From Haematobacter genomosp. 1 (lineage in GTDB: Bacteria > Pseudomonadota > Alphaproteobacteria > Rhodobacterales > Rhodobacteraceae), in the NCBI RefSeq assembly GCF_002196855.1, contig NZ_NIPW01000015.1, positions 97,085 to 161,084 of the forward strand: DNA of 64,000 bases, written 5' to 3'. Shown here in pieces: positions 1 to 9,274 of this stretch (positions are counted from its first letter, which is position 1; each line of letters opens with the position of its first letter). A program made the translations under genes and the position numbers. The notes beneath the pieces are model-generated. The model was not told the DNA's origin. It saw only the letters and a program-made list of their open reading frames with translations, and did not search any database.

Positions 1-1118
1 AGCGTCACGGGGATCGCCACGGCCACGACGGCTCCGGCCCGCACACCGAGCGTGACAAAGCTGATGACCAGAATGATGGCAATCGCCTGATAGAGCGAGG
101 TGATGAAGTCCCCGATCGCCGTCGTCACGACGCGGGGCTGATCGGAAACCAGATGCGGCTCTATCCCGATCGGCAGGTCGGCGACGATACCCTTCATGGC
201 GTGGTCGATCTCTGCCCCGAGCTCAAGGATATCGCCGCCTTCCCGCATGGAAATGCCAAGGCCGATAGCCCGCTTGCCGTTCACATGCAGAAGCGGTTGC
301 GGCGGGTCCACGAAGCCGCGCCGGACGGTTGCGATATCGCCGAGCCTGATCGCGCGCCCGTCGGCGAGCAGCGATACGTCGAGGATATCGTTCTCCGATT
401 CAAAGGCCCCGCTGACCCGCAGGATCAGGTTTTCCTTGCCCGAGTTGATGGTGCCCGAGGGTCGCACGACGTTCTGTGCGGCGATAGCGGCGAGGATCTG
501 ACCGTAGTCCAGACCCATGGCAGCAACCCGGTCGGGCTGAAATTCGATGAAGACGGCCTCATCCTGCACACCAATGAATTCGACCTTGCCGATCCCGTGC
601 ACCTCGCCCATCAGGCGTGTCCGTACGAAATCGACATAGTCGCGCAGTTCGCGCTCGCTGAATCCATCCGCGGTGAAGCCGTAGACGATGCCGAAGACAT
701 CGCCGAAATCGTCGTTGAAGAACGGCCCCAATACCCCCTGCGGCAGCGTGTGGCGTATGTCGCCGATGCCGTTGCGCACCTCCTGCCAGACCGCGCCCAC
801 GCGCTCCGGCGGGAAGGCGCCCTCAAGATCGACATAAATGGTCACGATCCCCGGCCGGGTGATCGAACGGACAGCGTCCAGGCCTGTCGTTTCCTCCAGC
901 TTGCGTTCGAGCCGGTCGGTAAGCTGGCGCTGGGTCTCCTCGATTGTGGCACCCGGCCAGACGGCAGTGACCAGCATCGTCTTGATCGTGAAGGAAGGGT
1001 CTTCGTCACGACCGAGGTTGATGAAGGCGAACGCGCCCGCGATGACGGCGACCAGCATGAAGTAGATGGTCAGGGACCGGCTGCGGATCGCCCATTCCGA
1101 CAGGTTGGGACCGATCAT
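1..1118 (-). CDS. RND efflux transporter, inner-membrane subunit (N-terminal part, cut by window edge)
   Basis: Proton-driven resistance-nodulation-division permease, expected to form a trimer in the inner membrane and work with the adaptor encoded just upstream. About 372 residues are visible: a first membrane helix near residue 15-30, then a periplasmic porter-type region (EDPSFTIKTMLVT and WPGATIEE are characteristic), ending in a second membrane segment at the window edge. The ATG at 1118 overlaps the adaptor stop codon as ATGA, so the two are translationally coupled. The rest of the gene lies to the left of the window. The family is clear; the exported substrate is unknown. Confidence 0.9.
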   Translation of the reverse strand, partial: MIGPNLSEWAIRSRSLTIYFMLVAVIAGAFAFINLGRDEDPSFTIKTMLVTAVWPGATIEETQRQLTDRLERKLEETTGLDAVRSITRPGIVTIYVDLEGAFPPERVGAVWQEVRNGIGDIRHTLPQGVLGPFFNDDFGDVFGIVYGFTADGFSERELRDYVDFVRTRLMGEVHGIGKVEFIGVQDEAVFIEFQPDRVAAMGLDYGQILAAIAAQNVVRPSGTINSGKENLILRVSGAFESENDILDVSLLADGRAIRLGDIATVRRGFVDPPQPLLHVNGKRAIGLGISMREGGDILELGAEIDHAMKGIVADLPIGIEPHLVSDQPRVVTTAIGDFITSLYQAIAIILVISFVTLGVRAGAVVAVAIPVT

Positions 1119-2206
1119 GATCCCTCCCCGAGGAGGCGGACCTTCTGGCCCGGACGCAGCGCCTGCACCCCGGCTGTGACGACCCGGTCGCCGATCTGCA
1201 CGCCGTTAGAGATGCCGACAGAAGACGGCGTGAACCGTGTCACCTCGACAGGCCGAAGCGAGACCGTGCCGGTGTTCGTATCGACGATCCAGACCGCCGG
1301 CGCGCCATCCGCGGAGGTCAGGGCCGAGGCGGGGAGTTCGATCCCTCCGTAACCGCCAAAATGCACGCGCCCGTTGACGGTGGAGCCCAACCGGAGCTCC
1401 TCCGGCGGGTCGATCAGACCGACGCGGACGCGAATGGTGCCGGTCGCCGGATCCACACGCGGTGCGATCTCCCGCACGCGTCCGGTGGCACTGACACCCG
1501 GATTGAGGCTTAGCCTTATCGAGACTTCCGGGTCAGGCGGGCTGGCCGTCACAATCGCCGCGGGCACGTCGAAGACGGCATCCTTCCCCCCGTCCCGGGC
1601 AACCTGAACGATGCGCCGCCCGGGGGTGACGACTTCGCCCGCCTCCGCACCCACTGCCGTGACGACGCCCCCGGCATCGGCTTCGAGCACTGTGTCGTCC
1701 AATCGCCGGCGCGCTATTCCCACCTGTGCATCGGCGGCGTCGAAGGCGCTCTGGGCCGAGGTCATGACCTGTTCGGCCCGCTCGAGCCCCGCCCGCGCCA
1801 GAAACGCGCGCTCATAAAGCTGGCGCTGACGCTGGTAATTCGATCGCGCCTCGGAAAACTGGGCGCCTGCTGCGGTCTGCGCGGCCTCGGCGCTGCGCAG
1901 GGCGTTTTCCTCATCCGCCGGATCGAGCCGTGCGAGGACCTGCCCCGGCGCGACCGTATCGCCGACATTCACCAGCCGCTCGACAAGCCGCCCGCCGATA
2001 CGGAACGCCAGTTCGACCTGGATCTGGCTTTCCACCGTGCCGGACAGGGTGACCGTCTCTCCCGAGGCGCTTTCGGCCACGACGATGCTCCGCACGGGAC
2101 GCAACTCGGGCGCAGCCGTCTTATCCTCCTCCCGACAGGCGGTGAGGGTCGTGATCATCAGAACAGCAAAAACCATGCCACATGTCGCCGGTCTTACTGT
2201 GAACAT
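1115..2206 (-). CDS. RND efflux periplasmic adaptor (membrane fusion) lipoprotein
   Basis: HlyD/AcrA-type adaptor of 363 residues linking the RND pump to an outer-membrane channel. The N-terminus is a lipoprotein signal peptide with lipobox LTAC (Cys24). A biotinyl-lipoyl half (RIGGRLVERLVNVGDTVAPG, about residue 70-90) is followed by an alanine-rich alpha-hairpin (about 100-165), the second lipoyl half, and beta-barrel and membrane-proximal domains. It is coupled by ATGA to the permease. No outer-membrane channel gene is seen next to it, so a shared TolC-type channel is inferred. Confidence 0.9.
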   Translation of the reverse strand: MFTVRPATCGMVFAVLMITTLTACREEDKTAAPELRPVRSIVVAESASGETVTLSGTVESQIQVELAFRIGGRLVERLVNVGDTVAPGQVLARLDPADEENALRSAEAAQTAAGAQFSEARSNYQRQRQLYERAFLARAGLERAEQVMTSAQSAFDAADAQVGIARRRLDDTVLEADAGGVVTAVGAEAGEVVTPGRRIVQVARDGGKDAVFDVPAAIVTASPPDPEVSIRLSLNPGVSATGRVREIAPRVDPATGTIRVRVGLIDPPEELRLGSTVNGRVHFGGYGGIELPASALTSADGAPAVWIVDTNTGTVSLRPVEVTRFTPSSVGISNGVQIGDRVVTAGVQALRPGQKVRLLGEGS

Positions 2207-2273
2207 GCTGAAATCCCTTCAGTATCTCGGGGCAGCCGCGCTGTATATTCGGGTGACGGGAACCGTCGCTGGA

Positions 2274-3827
2274 TCAGTTCGGCCCCAACGGGACGCCGAG
2301 CAGGTACCAGGCGACGAGCATCAGGGTCCAAAGCACCAGAAGCACCACCGTATAGGGCAGCATGAGAGCCACGATCGTTCCGATCCCGGCGTCCTTCTCA
2401 TACTTCTGGGCGAACCCCACCATGACAGCCAGATACACGTTGAGCGGCGTGATGACGTTCATCGGGCTGTCGCCCACGCGATAGGCCGCCAGCACCAGGT
2501 TGGGCTCACCCCCGAGACGCATGAACAGCGGAATGAAAACGGGCGCCAGAATGGCCCATTTCGCCAGCGCGCCTGTCAGGATGATGTCGATGAGCGCCAC
2601 CAATAAGATGAAGAGAAAGATGTAGCTGGTCGCTCCCAGCGGCGCGGCCTGCAGGATATCGGCGAGGTTGACCGCCAGAACCGTCGCAAGGTTGGTATAG
2701 TTGAAGAAGGCGATGAAGTTGGCGATGACAAACAGCAGAAAGATCATGCCGGACAGTCCGCCCCAGGTCTTCACGATAAGGCCGATCGCGGCGGTCATGT
2801 TTTCGATCGTGCCCGCCGCGCGGCCATAGGCATAGCCAACGAACAGAAATACCGTGCTGATCAGAATGATGAGCGCGCTCATGAAGGGCGAACCCGACAT
2901 GATCCCGCCCGTGTTCTGATTGCGCAATATGCCCCATGGGATCGGCGGCACCGTGAGCGCAGCGATGATGAGCGCGACGATGAGCAGGGTACGCCCCGCT
3001 GCCTTCAGCCCGCGCTGTTCCGCGTCCGTCAGCCCGTCATGCACCTCCACTGGCACACCGCCGGTATAGGGGCCAAGGCGGGGCTCCACGTATTTCTCGG
3101 TTATGATCGTGCAGATGATCGCCATGACGATGGAGGAAACGATCATGAAATAGAGGTTGCCGACGGGGGTGATCTGCGCCGCGGGATTGACCGAACGCAC
3201 CGCATCATTGGTGACTTCCACCAGAAGCGCATCCGTCGGCGTCACGAAGACGTTGACCAGAAACACTGCGGCAACACCGCTGAAACCCGCAGCGAGGCCC
3301 GCCAGAGGATGCCTGCCAAGGCTATGAAAGGCAGCGGCCGCCAGCGGCACGAGCACGAGGTATCCCGCATCCGCCGCAATCGAGGACAGGACGCCGACCG
3401 AGACGATCATGAAGGTGAAGATCCCCCGCGGCGCGATCGCCACGAGCTTGCGCACCAGCGTCGCGATCAGCCCGGATTCCTCCGCCAGCCCGACACCGAT
3501 CATCGCCACGAGGATCACCCCAACGCCGGTGAAGGCCAGGAAATTGGCCACCGGACTGGTCAGCATGAACCGTATTCCATCCGGCGACAGAAGGCTGCGG
3601 ACGCTGCTTTCCCGCTCAACGATATCGCCGAGTGCCACGTCGTAGCCTTCATAGACCACCGACGTGCCCATCAGGCCGAAAATCGTCGACAGGACGATGA
3701 TGATGCCGATCAGGATCAGGAATATGATTGCCGGGTGGGGCACGGCATTGCCGACCCTCTCGACGGTTCCCAGAAATCCAGACAGTGTGCCTTCGTTATC
3801 GGGACCAGAGGGTTTGCTTCCAGCCAA
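2274..3827 (-). CDS. AbgT-family transporter
   Basis: Polytopic inner-membrane protein of 517 residues of the AbgT (p-aminobenzoyl-glutamate transporter) family, whose members import p-aminobenzoyl-glutamate or export antimetabolites such as sulfonamides. It opens with a soluble stretch and the family-like GTVERVGNAVPHP, then has about a dozen hydrophobic segments. The NYTNLATVLAVNL and GDSPMNVITPLN regions look like the discontinuous helix motifs of the family. The start appears to be TTG at 3827, with GGGGGC upstream; this is less certain than the reading frame. It lies 67 nt upstream of the RND adaptor on the same strand, which suggests an export role, but that is inference. Confidence 0.88.
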   Translation of the reverse strand: MAGSKPSGPDNEGTLSGFLGTVERVGNAVPHPAIIFLILIGIIIVLSTIFGLMGTSVVYEGYDVALGDIVERESSVRSLLSPDGIRFMLTSPVANFLAFTGVGVILVAMIGVGLAEESGLIATLVRKLVAIAPRGIFTFMIVSVGVLSSIAADAGYLVLVPLAAAAFHSLGRHPLAGLAAGFSGVAAVFLVNVFVTPTDALLVEVTNDAVRSVNPAAQITPVGNLYFMIVSSIVMAIICTIITEKYVEPRLGPYTGGVPVEVHDGLTDAEQRGLKAAGRTLLIVALIIAALTVPPIPWGILRNQNTGGIMSGSPFMSALIILISTVFLFVGYAYGRAAGTIENMTAAIGLIVKTWGGLSGMIFLLFVIANFIAFFNYTNLATVLAVNLADILQAAPLGATSYIFLFILLVALIDIILTGALAKWAILAPVFIPLFMRLGGEPNLVLAAYRVGDSPMNVITPLNVYLAVMVGFAQKYEKDAGIGTIVALMLPYTVVLLVLWTLMLVAWYLLGVPLGPN

Positions 3828-4738
3828 GTCGTTGCCCCCGAAATATATCAGTCGAGATAGCCAAAAAGATGCCTGCCACGGGGGCCATCACGACCGAATG
3901 GTGTAATTCACTTTAGATGGAGCGCCTACTCATCAGCCGCTGTTCATTGTCTGGCAGAAAAAGCAGACGCCTAGTTTAAATTCGGAAGGGCGAGGAATCT
4001 TCCCCCTTCTTGCAAGGAGAATGCTCGCAAATTCCATAAATTGTCCAGCGATAAAGCGTTGGCGGTAACCAGGCGTGCGATTAAAATAATACGTGCGGCG
4101 TCCGCAACATACGGACTGCAAACGGCATCGGCTTTGGCGATACTATGCCTAACACCATAAAAAGTTTCACTCTGCAAAGATGTTCGAAAAAATGAGCGGC
4201 TTTTCCTGAATATCCTTATGGGCTGGCTTTGTTCAGGGTTTAGTCCCCTTTCGACCCTTCGCGATACTTTGGCGCGAACAGATGGTGGAGACTGCTGCCG
4301 GGGAGATGATCGCCAGAGCTATCGCAAACCTGCCGTCGATACAGGCTGGAAGCCGGCTCCGGGCGGCCATCGGAGTATCCGGCGGAGTGTCCTCCCGCAC
4401 ACGACACGGGCGGTTAGAGGGGGCGGACGGCCGGATGGCACCGCAACCCTCTCCCGAAATCATCAGCGTGCGCAAGCGGACATCCTTTTCAGTTCAGCCG
4501 CCTCGACGCCGGGCGTTCTTGTCAGGCGAACTGCCCCACAGCCCGATCCCCGAGCGCCCTGCCGAAGCCCGCGTTGCTCGGGCCTTGGTCGCATCAAGGC
4601 GCTGCATCGACTATGCCGGAGATCCTCCCGATGTGACTCCCCCAAACCATTCCCCGCATGATTGCCGGGAAGGCACGCGATAATCGCGGGCGGAGAAGCG
4701 CGGATCACAAACCATCATCGCCATCGGCTGATCTGTTG
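3828..4738. other. Long intergenic stretch without a recognisable gene
   Basis: About 910 bases between two minus-strand genes. The first 350 bases are less G+C-rich than the flanks. Small open frames exist on both strands (for example plus-strand 4282-4683), but none has a convincing ribosome site or a family motif I recognise. The plus frame around 4210-4350 has protein-like composition and could be the end of a decayed gene. No terminator, repeat or RNA was identified. Confidence 0.5.
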
Positions 4739-5539
4739 CTAATGTGCCGCCCTTACCGCAGCCTTCGTCATGGCGAGAACAAGGGCCGCCCGGTATGGGC
4801 CCGGCGTGCGGGCATCGGCCATCATGTCATCCGCGTTCGGCAAGAGGGATTCCACGGCTGCAACCGAAAAATCATCATTCAGGCGGGCCTCGGCCTCCGA
4901 CCAGCGATACACACCGTCCTGCCCTGCCCCCGTCACCGCGACAACCGCCGTTCCATCCTGACGCACCGCCACGGCGACACCGGTGCTCGCATAGCGGGAG
5001 GCGGGGTTGCGGATGCTGGCATAGCCGAAGCGCCTCGGCTGGGGCACCTTGATGCAGGTGATGATTTCGCCAAAATCGAGCGCCGTAGCGAAAAGCCCGG
5101 CAAAGAACTCCTCTACCGGCAACTCGCTTCTGTCCGTCACAATCACCGCGCCGCAGGCGAGCAAGGCGGCCGGATAATCCGCAGAGGGATCGTTGTTGGC
5201 AAGGGAGCCCCCAATCGTTCCCCGGTTGCGGATATGAGGATCGCCGATCTGGCGGGCCACCCGCGCAAAAGCAGGAAACCGGCGCAGGATCGCGGGATCA
5301 CCCGACACGGCCGCATGCGTGGCCATCGCACCGATCTGAAAACCGTCCGCGATTTCATGGATGTCGGAAAGCCCCGCAATCCCCGACAGGTCGATCAACG
5401 CGGAGGGCTGGTTCAGTCCCTGTTTCATGGTCGGCAGAAGTGTTTGCCCCCCTGCCAGAACCATTGCCCCGTCGTCACCGGAAAGGAGTGCCAGCGCTTC
5501 GGCAAGATCGCGCGGACGGTGATAGGCGAAGTCGTGCAT
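4739..5539 (-). CDS. Molybdenum hydroxylase, FAD-binding medium subunit (CoxM/XdhB-like)
   Basis: FAD subunit (266 residues) of a xanthine dehydrogenase/CO dehydrogenase-type enzyme; it passes electrons from the iron-sulfur subunit to an acceptor. The start [16 protein letters not shown] is the usual family opening. FAD motifs are visible at AGGQTLLPTMK (about 37) and at RNRGTIGGSLANNDPSAD (about 110). The ATG at 5539 shares one base with the stop of the 2Fe-2S subunit (TGATG), so the two are coupled. The catalytic large subunit is not adjacent; the only candidate in the window is at 28453-30783. Confidence 0.92.
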   Translation of the reverse strand: MHDFAYHRPRDLAEALALLSGDDGAMVLAGGQTLLPTMKQGLNQPSALIDLSGIAGLSDIHEIADGFQIGAMATHAAVSGDPAILRRFPAFARVARQIGDPHIRNRGTIGGSLANNDPSADYPAALLACGAVIVTDRSELPVEEFFAGLFATALDFGEIITCIKVPQPRRFGYASIRNPASRYASTGVAVAVRQDGTAVVAVTGAGQDGVYRWSEAEARLNDDFSVAAVESLLPNADDMMADARTPGPYRAALVLAMTKAAVRAAH

Positions 5540-6018
5540 CACGCCTCTCCCCGGTGCATCATTTCTGCGCCTTTCTCGATGGCGGCGAGAATATTCTGAT
5601 ATCCCGTGCAGCGGCAAAGATTGCCATGCAGCAACTCACGCAACTCCTCCCGATCCGGCACCCCTCCTCCCGGGCGAACGAGCGACAGGGCCGTCATGAT
5701 CATGCCGGGCGTACAGTAGCCGCATTGCAGGCCGTGGGTGTCCGCAAACGCCTGCTGCATCGGATGGAGCCCCTCGGGCGGGGTGATACCTTCGATCGTG
5801 GTGACTTCGGCCCCGTCACAGGCCGCGGCGAGCACGGTGCAGGACTTGACGCTGCGCCCGTTGAGGTGGACCGTACAGGCCCCGCATTGGCTGGTGTCGC
5901 ATCCGACATGTGTGCCGGTGAGACGGAGACCCTCCCGCAGTAACTCGACGAGAAGCCGCCGTCCCGGCACGGTCCGCGTGATCTCCCGCCCGTTCACCTT
6001 CATCGTCACTTCGATCAT
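5539..6018 (-). CDS. Molybdenum hydroxylase, 2Fe-2S small subunit (CoxS/XdhC-like)
   Basis: Two-domain [2Fe-2S] protein of 159 residues. The plant-ferredoxin domain carries the pattern C40-x4-C45-x2-C48 with C60 ([16 protein letters not shown]). The four-helix domain carries C99, C102, C135 and C137 (QCGYCTPGM and NLCRCTGY). It relays electrons between the molybdopterin and FAD subunits. The start ATG at 6018 is the first of the conserved domain and follows a purine-rich AGAGGG. It is the first gene of a minus-strand pair, divergent from the oxidase gene at 6134; a palindrome shared with two other promoters lies between them (6085-6100). Confidence 0.94.
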   Translation of the reverse strand: MIEVTMKVNGREITRTVPGRRLLVELLREGLRLTGTHVGCDTSQCGACTVHLNGRSVKSCTVLAAACDGAEVTTIEGITPPEGLHPMQQAFADTHGLQCGYCTPGMIMTALSLVRPGGGVPDREELRELLHGNLCRCTGYQNILAAIEKGAEMMHRGEA

Positions 6019-6084
6019 CCCGCGGCCCTCTTTCCCATTTCCTCTCCGGTTTCCCACATCCGTCGGAAATTCGTATATTGGATT

Positions 6085-6100
6085 TCGCGCAGTTGTGCGA
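6085..6100. promoter_or_regulatory. Predicted IclR-type operator, copy 1 (divergent promoter)
   Basis: TCGCGC-AGTT-GTGCGA, a 16-bp near-palindrome (one mismatched base pair between arms) centred in the 115-bp divergent region between the 2Fe-2S subunit gene and the FAD oxidase gene. The same pattern occurs at 9140-9155 and, as a perfect palindrome, next to the iclR gene at 31637-31652. Sharing by three promoters is seen; binding by the IclR protein is inferred. Confidence 0.6.
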
Positions 6101-6133
6101 TAAACATTCTGACGTAAGTTCGAGGGGCTGCCA

Positions 6134-7429
6134 ATGAGTCTTCCGCCATTTGCCGATGATTTTTCGGAGACGCCCCTGTGGTGGACGCTTGCCGGTGGAA
6201 TGGCACGGGGTGCTCCCGCTCCCTTGCCGACGCGCGCCGATGTGGTGATCGTGGGGGCGGGTCTGACGGGTGCGGCGGCGGCGCAGACACTGGCGGCGGC
6301 AGGGCGGGATGTGCTGCTGCTGGACGCGGGCGTTCCGGGCGGGGGGGCCAGTTCGCGAAACGGGGCGATGCTTGGGCGGTATTTCAAGCACAGCTTCGGC
6401 CAGATGATGGAGGAGCGCGGCCTCGACACGGCAAAGGCCTGGTTCGGAGAGTTGGGTCAGGTCTATGATGATGCCTTTGCCCGCATCGCCGCGCTGAACC
6501 GCCCAACCGGCTTTCGCAACTGCGGCCGGGTGGTGGGCGCAGTCACTCCGGGCCATCGCGACAAGCTGTTCCGCGAATGGGAGCTTCGAGCCCGGCACGT
6601 GGGCGAGGCTGTCGATTTCCTGACGGCGGGCGACGCCGAACTGGTATCCGACCGCTACGTCGGAGGTGTGCACATCCGCGCCAACGCGGCAGTTAACCCG
6701 GCGCTCTACACTCGCGCGATGCTCGATGAGGCCATGGCGCAGGGCGCGCGCGTTCTCGGCGATACCCCCGTGACGGCAATTCAGAAAGAACCGCGGGGCT
6801 TCGCGGTTCACACAACGCGCGGGCAGGTCATTGCGCGAGACGTCCTGGTGGCGACCAACGGCTACACGCCGAAAGGCCAGCGCTGGCACCACAGGCGGCT
6901 TATCCCTATCGTCGCTTTCATGATCGGCACGGAACCGCTTCCCGAAGCGACCGTGGCGCGTCTGCGGGCGGGGCGGCGCACCTATCACGACAACCGCAAG
7001 AATTCGACCTACTACCAGATCACTCCGGATAATCGGCTGGCGCTTGGCGGACGAACGGGGTTGTGGCACCCGTCACTTCGCCATATGGCCCTGCGCCTCC
7101 GGGAGGAGATGGCCTATTTCTTCCCGGAGCTGCGGGATGTTCGGATTTCCCACGCCTGGCGGGGCAAATGCGCGGCGACGGAGGATCTTTTTCCCCATGT
7201 CGGTCAGCATGAGGGCATACATTTCGCAATGGGCTACTGCTTCTCCGGCCTCGCGATGGCGCCCTATCTCGGCAACAAGGCGGCCATGGCGATCCTTGGC
7301 CGCACGGAGGAGGCGCGGAGCCTGTTCCGCCTCGATGCTCCGGGTGCCGTGGCATGGCCGGCGCGGCAGGAATGGCTGATCCCGGTCGCGATGCAGTATT
7401 TCCGCTGGCGGGAACCCTTGCCCCGCTGA
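6134..7429 (+). CDS. FAD-dependent oxidoreductase, DAO family (OrdL/PuuB-like amine or amino-acid oxidase)
   Basis: A flavoenzyme of 431 residues. A Rossmann motif [18 protein letters not shown] lies near residue 37-54, the acidic strand end LLLDAG follows, and the DAO-type second motif SRNGAMLG comes after it. The C-terminal [14 protein letters not shown] matches the FAD-closing motif of glycine oxidase/PuuB-like proteins. Such enzymes oxidise secondary or primary amines to imines. First gene of the plus-strand operon, directly behind the shared palindrome; the aldolase gene starts 53 nt after its stop. The exact substrate is unknown. Confidence 0.88.
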   Translation: MSLPPFADDFSETPLWWTLAGGMARGAPAPLPTRADVVIVGAGLTGAAAAQTLAAAGRDVLLLDAGVPGGGASSRNGAMLGRYFKHSFGQMMEERGLDTAKAWFGELGQVYDDAFARIAALNRPTGFRNCGRVVGAVTPGHRDKLFREWELRARHVGEAVDFLTAGDAELVSDRYVGGVHIRANAAVNPALYTRAMLDEAMAQGARVLGDTPVTAIQKEPRGFAVHTTRGQVIARDVLVATNGYTPKGQRWHHRRLIPIVAFMIGTEPLPEATVARLRAGRRTYHDNRKNSTYYQITPDNRLALGGRTGLWHPSLRHMALRLREEMAYFFPELRDVRISHAWRGKCAATEDLFPHVGQHEGIHFAMGYCFSGLAMAPYLGNKAAMAILGRTEEARSLFRLDAPGAVAWPARQEWLIPVAMQYFRWREPLPR

Positions 7430-7482
7430 CCCGGGAAAAGTTGATCGCCGGCATAGCCGATCCTCAGAACAGGAGACCATCC

Positions 7483-8274
7483 GTGTCCCAAGAGCGCGCA
7501 GCCTCACGCTTCCGCGCCCGCCTTCGCGCGGGTGCTTTCATGGCAGGCACCTTCATCAAAACCCCCGCCTCCGAGATTGTGGAGATCATGGCGCGGGCCG
7601 GGGTGGATTTCATCTGTCTGGATGCAGAGCATTCGGCCTTGGGCCGGCGTGAGCTGGACTGGTGCCTTGCCCTGGCGCGGGCTCTCGACCTGCCAACGCT
7701 GGTCAGGCTTTCCCATGCCAGCCCGGAAGCCGCGCTTCAGGCATTGGACGGCGGAGCCTCCGGGCTGCTCGTTCCCCACGTCCGCTCACCCGCGCTGGCT
7801 GCCGATGTGGCCCGCTGGGCAAGGTTCGGCGCAGGTGGACGCGGTTATGCCGGTTCCACCCGGCATGGAGATTTCACGGCGCGACCCATGGCCGACTTCC
7901 TTGCCGCCGCAGGCGAGGAAGTCAGTGTCATCGCCCAGATCGAAGACCCGGAAGCTCTGGATCAGGTGGAAGCCATCGCGGCGACACCCGGCATCGACGG
8001 CGTATTCTTTGGCGCGGCAGACCTTGGCGTCGGACTGGGGCTCGGACGCTCCGGTGGCGCGGAAATCGACCGGGCATTCAGCCGCGTCGCCTCCGCAGCG
8101 CAGGCATCCGGCCGGGCGTTTGGCGCCTATGGCGCGACGCCCTCCGCCCTTGCCGGATTGCGGGCCCGGGGCGTCTCCCTGGCACTCATCGGTTCCGATC
8201 AGGGCATGGTGCTGGCAGGCGCGCGGACTCTGGCCGAAGCTGGCTCCCTTCAAAACGAAAGGATCACACAATGA
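7483..8274 (+). CDS. HpcH/HpaI-family class II aldolase
   Basis: A TIM-barrel lyase of 263 residues that cleaves 2-oxo-4-hydroxy acids to pyruvate plus an aldehyde, using a divalent metal. Visible family signatures are DFICLDAEHSALGRRELDW (about 34), GASGLLVPHVRSP, the metal-site region IAQIEDPEALDQ and GVFFGAADLGVGLG. The open frame extends further upstream, but AGGAG at 7471-7475 sits 7 nt before GTG 7483 and the conserved domain begins just after, so GTG is chosen. It overlaps the next gene as ATGA. Its place after an oxidase suggests a late ring-fragment cleavage step; this is inferred. Confidence 0.85.
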   Translation: MSQERAASRFRARLRAGAFMAGTFIKTPASEIVEIMARAGVDFICLDAEHSALGRRELDWCLALARALDLPTLVRLSHASPEAALQALDGGASGLLVPHVRSPALAADVARWARFGAGGRGYAGSTRHGDFTARPMADFLAAAGEEVSVIAQIEDPEALDQVEAIAATPGIDGVFFGAADLGVGLGLGRSGGAEIDRAFSRVASAAQASGRAFGAYGATPSALAGLRARGVSLALIGSDQGMVLAGARTLAEAGSLQNERITQ

Positions 8275-9086
8275 CCATTCAGACCATGCCGCGCCTGCCC
8301 TGTTTCGTGGAATTCCCGACGGATGCGGCTCCCTCCGGTTGGCGGCTGACGCGGGCGCGGGGCAAGCGCTTCATCGTGGACTATGCCGTGGCGGGAGCAG
8401 AGCCTCTCCGCCAGCAAGCCGCCATAGAAGCGGTCGCGATCTTTCCCGATGCTCCCGGATGCGTGACACAAGAAGATCGGACGGCCGAAGCCCCTGCCCG
8501 CTCTCTCTGCCTGCTCGGGGAGGGTGATTTTTTGATCGCGGCCGCACCCGGAACGGCGATCGCCATCATCAAGCCGATCAGCGGCGGCGCCCCTGCCGAT
8601 GCGATAAACGACGCCGATTATGCTGCTGCCGAAGACGGGATACTGCCACTCGCGCCCCCGGGCCATCCGGTGCAGTCCGGGCCTCGGGTCATCCACGCGG
8701 ATGATATCCACGCGCCCGCCGACAAGCCGCGGCTGAAGATCCTGCGCAGCCGATGCCTCAGCTTCAACTGGATCGAATACACGGGATTGCGTGACCGAAC
8801 GAAGCTTTCGCCCCACGCGCATGAGGATTTTGAGCAGGGGTCGTTGGCGCTGGCGGGCAGTTTCCTGCACCATCTGCGCACGCCGTGGGGGCCCGACGCG
8901 ACCGTCTGGCGCGAAGATCTGCATCTCGAGGCTCCGTCCCCCAGCCTTTGCGTGATCCCTCCGAAAGTCATTCACACGACCGAAGGTCTGGGGTCCGGTC
9001 GTCATCTCCTGATCGACATCTTCGCGCCGCCGCGCGCGGACTTTCTCGCCAGGGGCTGGGTCTCCAATGCGGCAGACTATCTCTGA
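8271..9086 (+). CDS. Cupin-like protein of unknown function
   Basis: 271 residues, translationally coupled to the aldolase by ATGA. The C-terminal half looks like a cupin: SPHAHEDFEQGSLALAGSF supplies candidate metal-binding His and Glu residues (first cupin motif), and PPKVIHTTEGLGSGRHLLID fits the second motif. The N-terminal 130 residues carry no motif I recognise. Cupins in catabolic operons are often dioxygenases, isomerases or sensing proteins; the sequence does not decide. It is the last gene before the second copy of the shared palindrome. Confidence 0.7.
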   Translation: MTIQTMPRLPCFVEFPTDAAPSGWRLTRARGKRFIVDYAVAGAEPLRQQAAIEAVAIFPDAPGCVTQEDRTAEAPARSLCLLGEGDFLIAAAPGTAIAIIKPISGGAPADAINDADYAAAEDGILPLAPPGHPVQSGPRVIHADDIHAPADKPRLKILRSRCLSFNWIEYTGLRDRTKLSPHAHEDFEQGSLALAGSFLHHLRTPWGPDATVWREDLHLEAPSPSLCVIPPKVIHTTEGLGSGRHLLIDIFAPPRADFLARGWVSNAADYL

Positions 9087-9139
9087 CACCATTCCGCACT
9101 GATCGCCGCAAACGGGAGATTTTTTGCCTTTAATGTTTT

Positions 9140-9155
9140 TCGCACACTTGTGCGA
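9140..9155. promoter_or_regulatory. Predicted IclR-type operator, copy 2 (hyuA promoter)
   Basis: TCGCACACTTGTGCGA: perfect 7-bp arms around a CT centre, flanked by T-rich DNA as at the 31.6-kb copy. It lies in the 188-bp gap between the cupin gene and the hydantoinase A gene, so hyuA has its own controlled promoter rather than only reading through from the oxidase operon. Confidence 0.6.
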
Positions 9156-9274
9156 TTATTATTTCGGGCGTAGAAATGTCGAGACAGGGACCCGACCCAT
9201 CGGTTCCCGGCGCACCAGCAGCAACCAGCCGCCGCTCCCTGAGCGCTATGGCGGCCCCAGGACGGGACGATGCG

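Noticed and set aside
9176..9274. Upstream ATG of hyuA at 9176
   Set aside because: The extra 33 residues do not look like the family, and the ATG lies only 20 nt from the operator; the start at 9275 gives the normal N-terminus.
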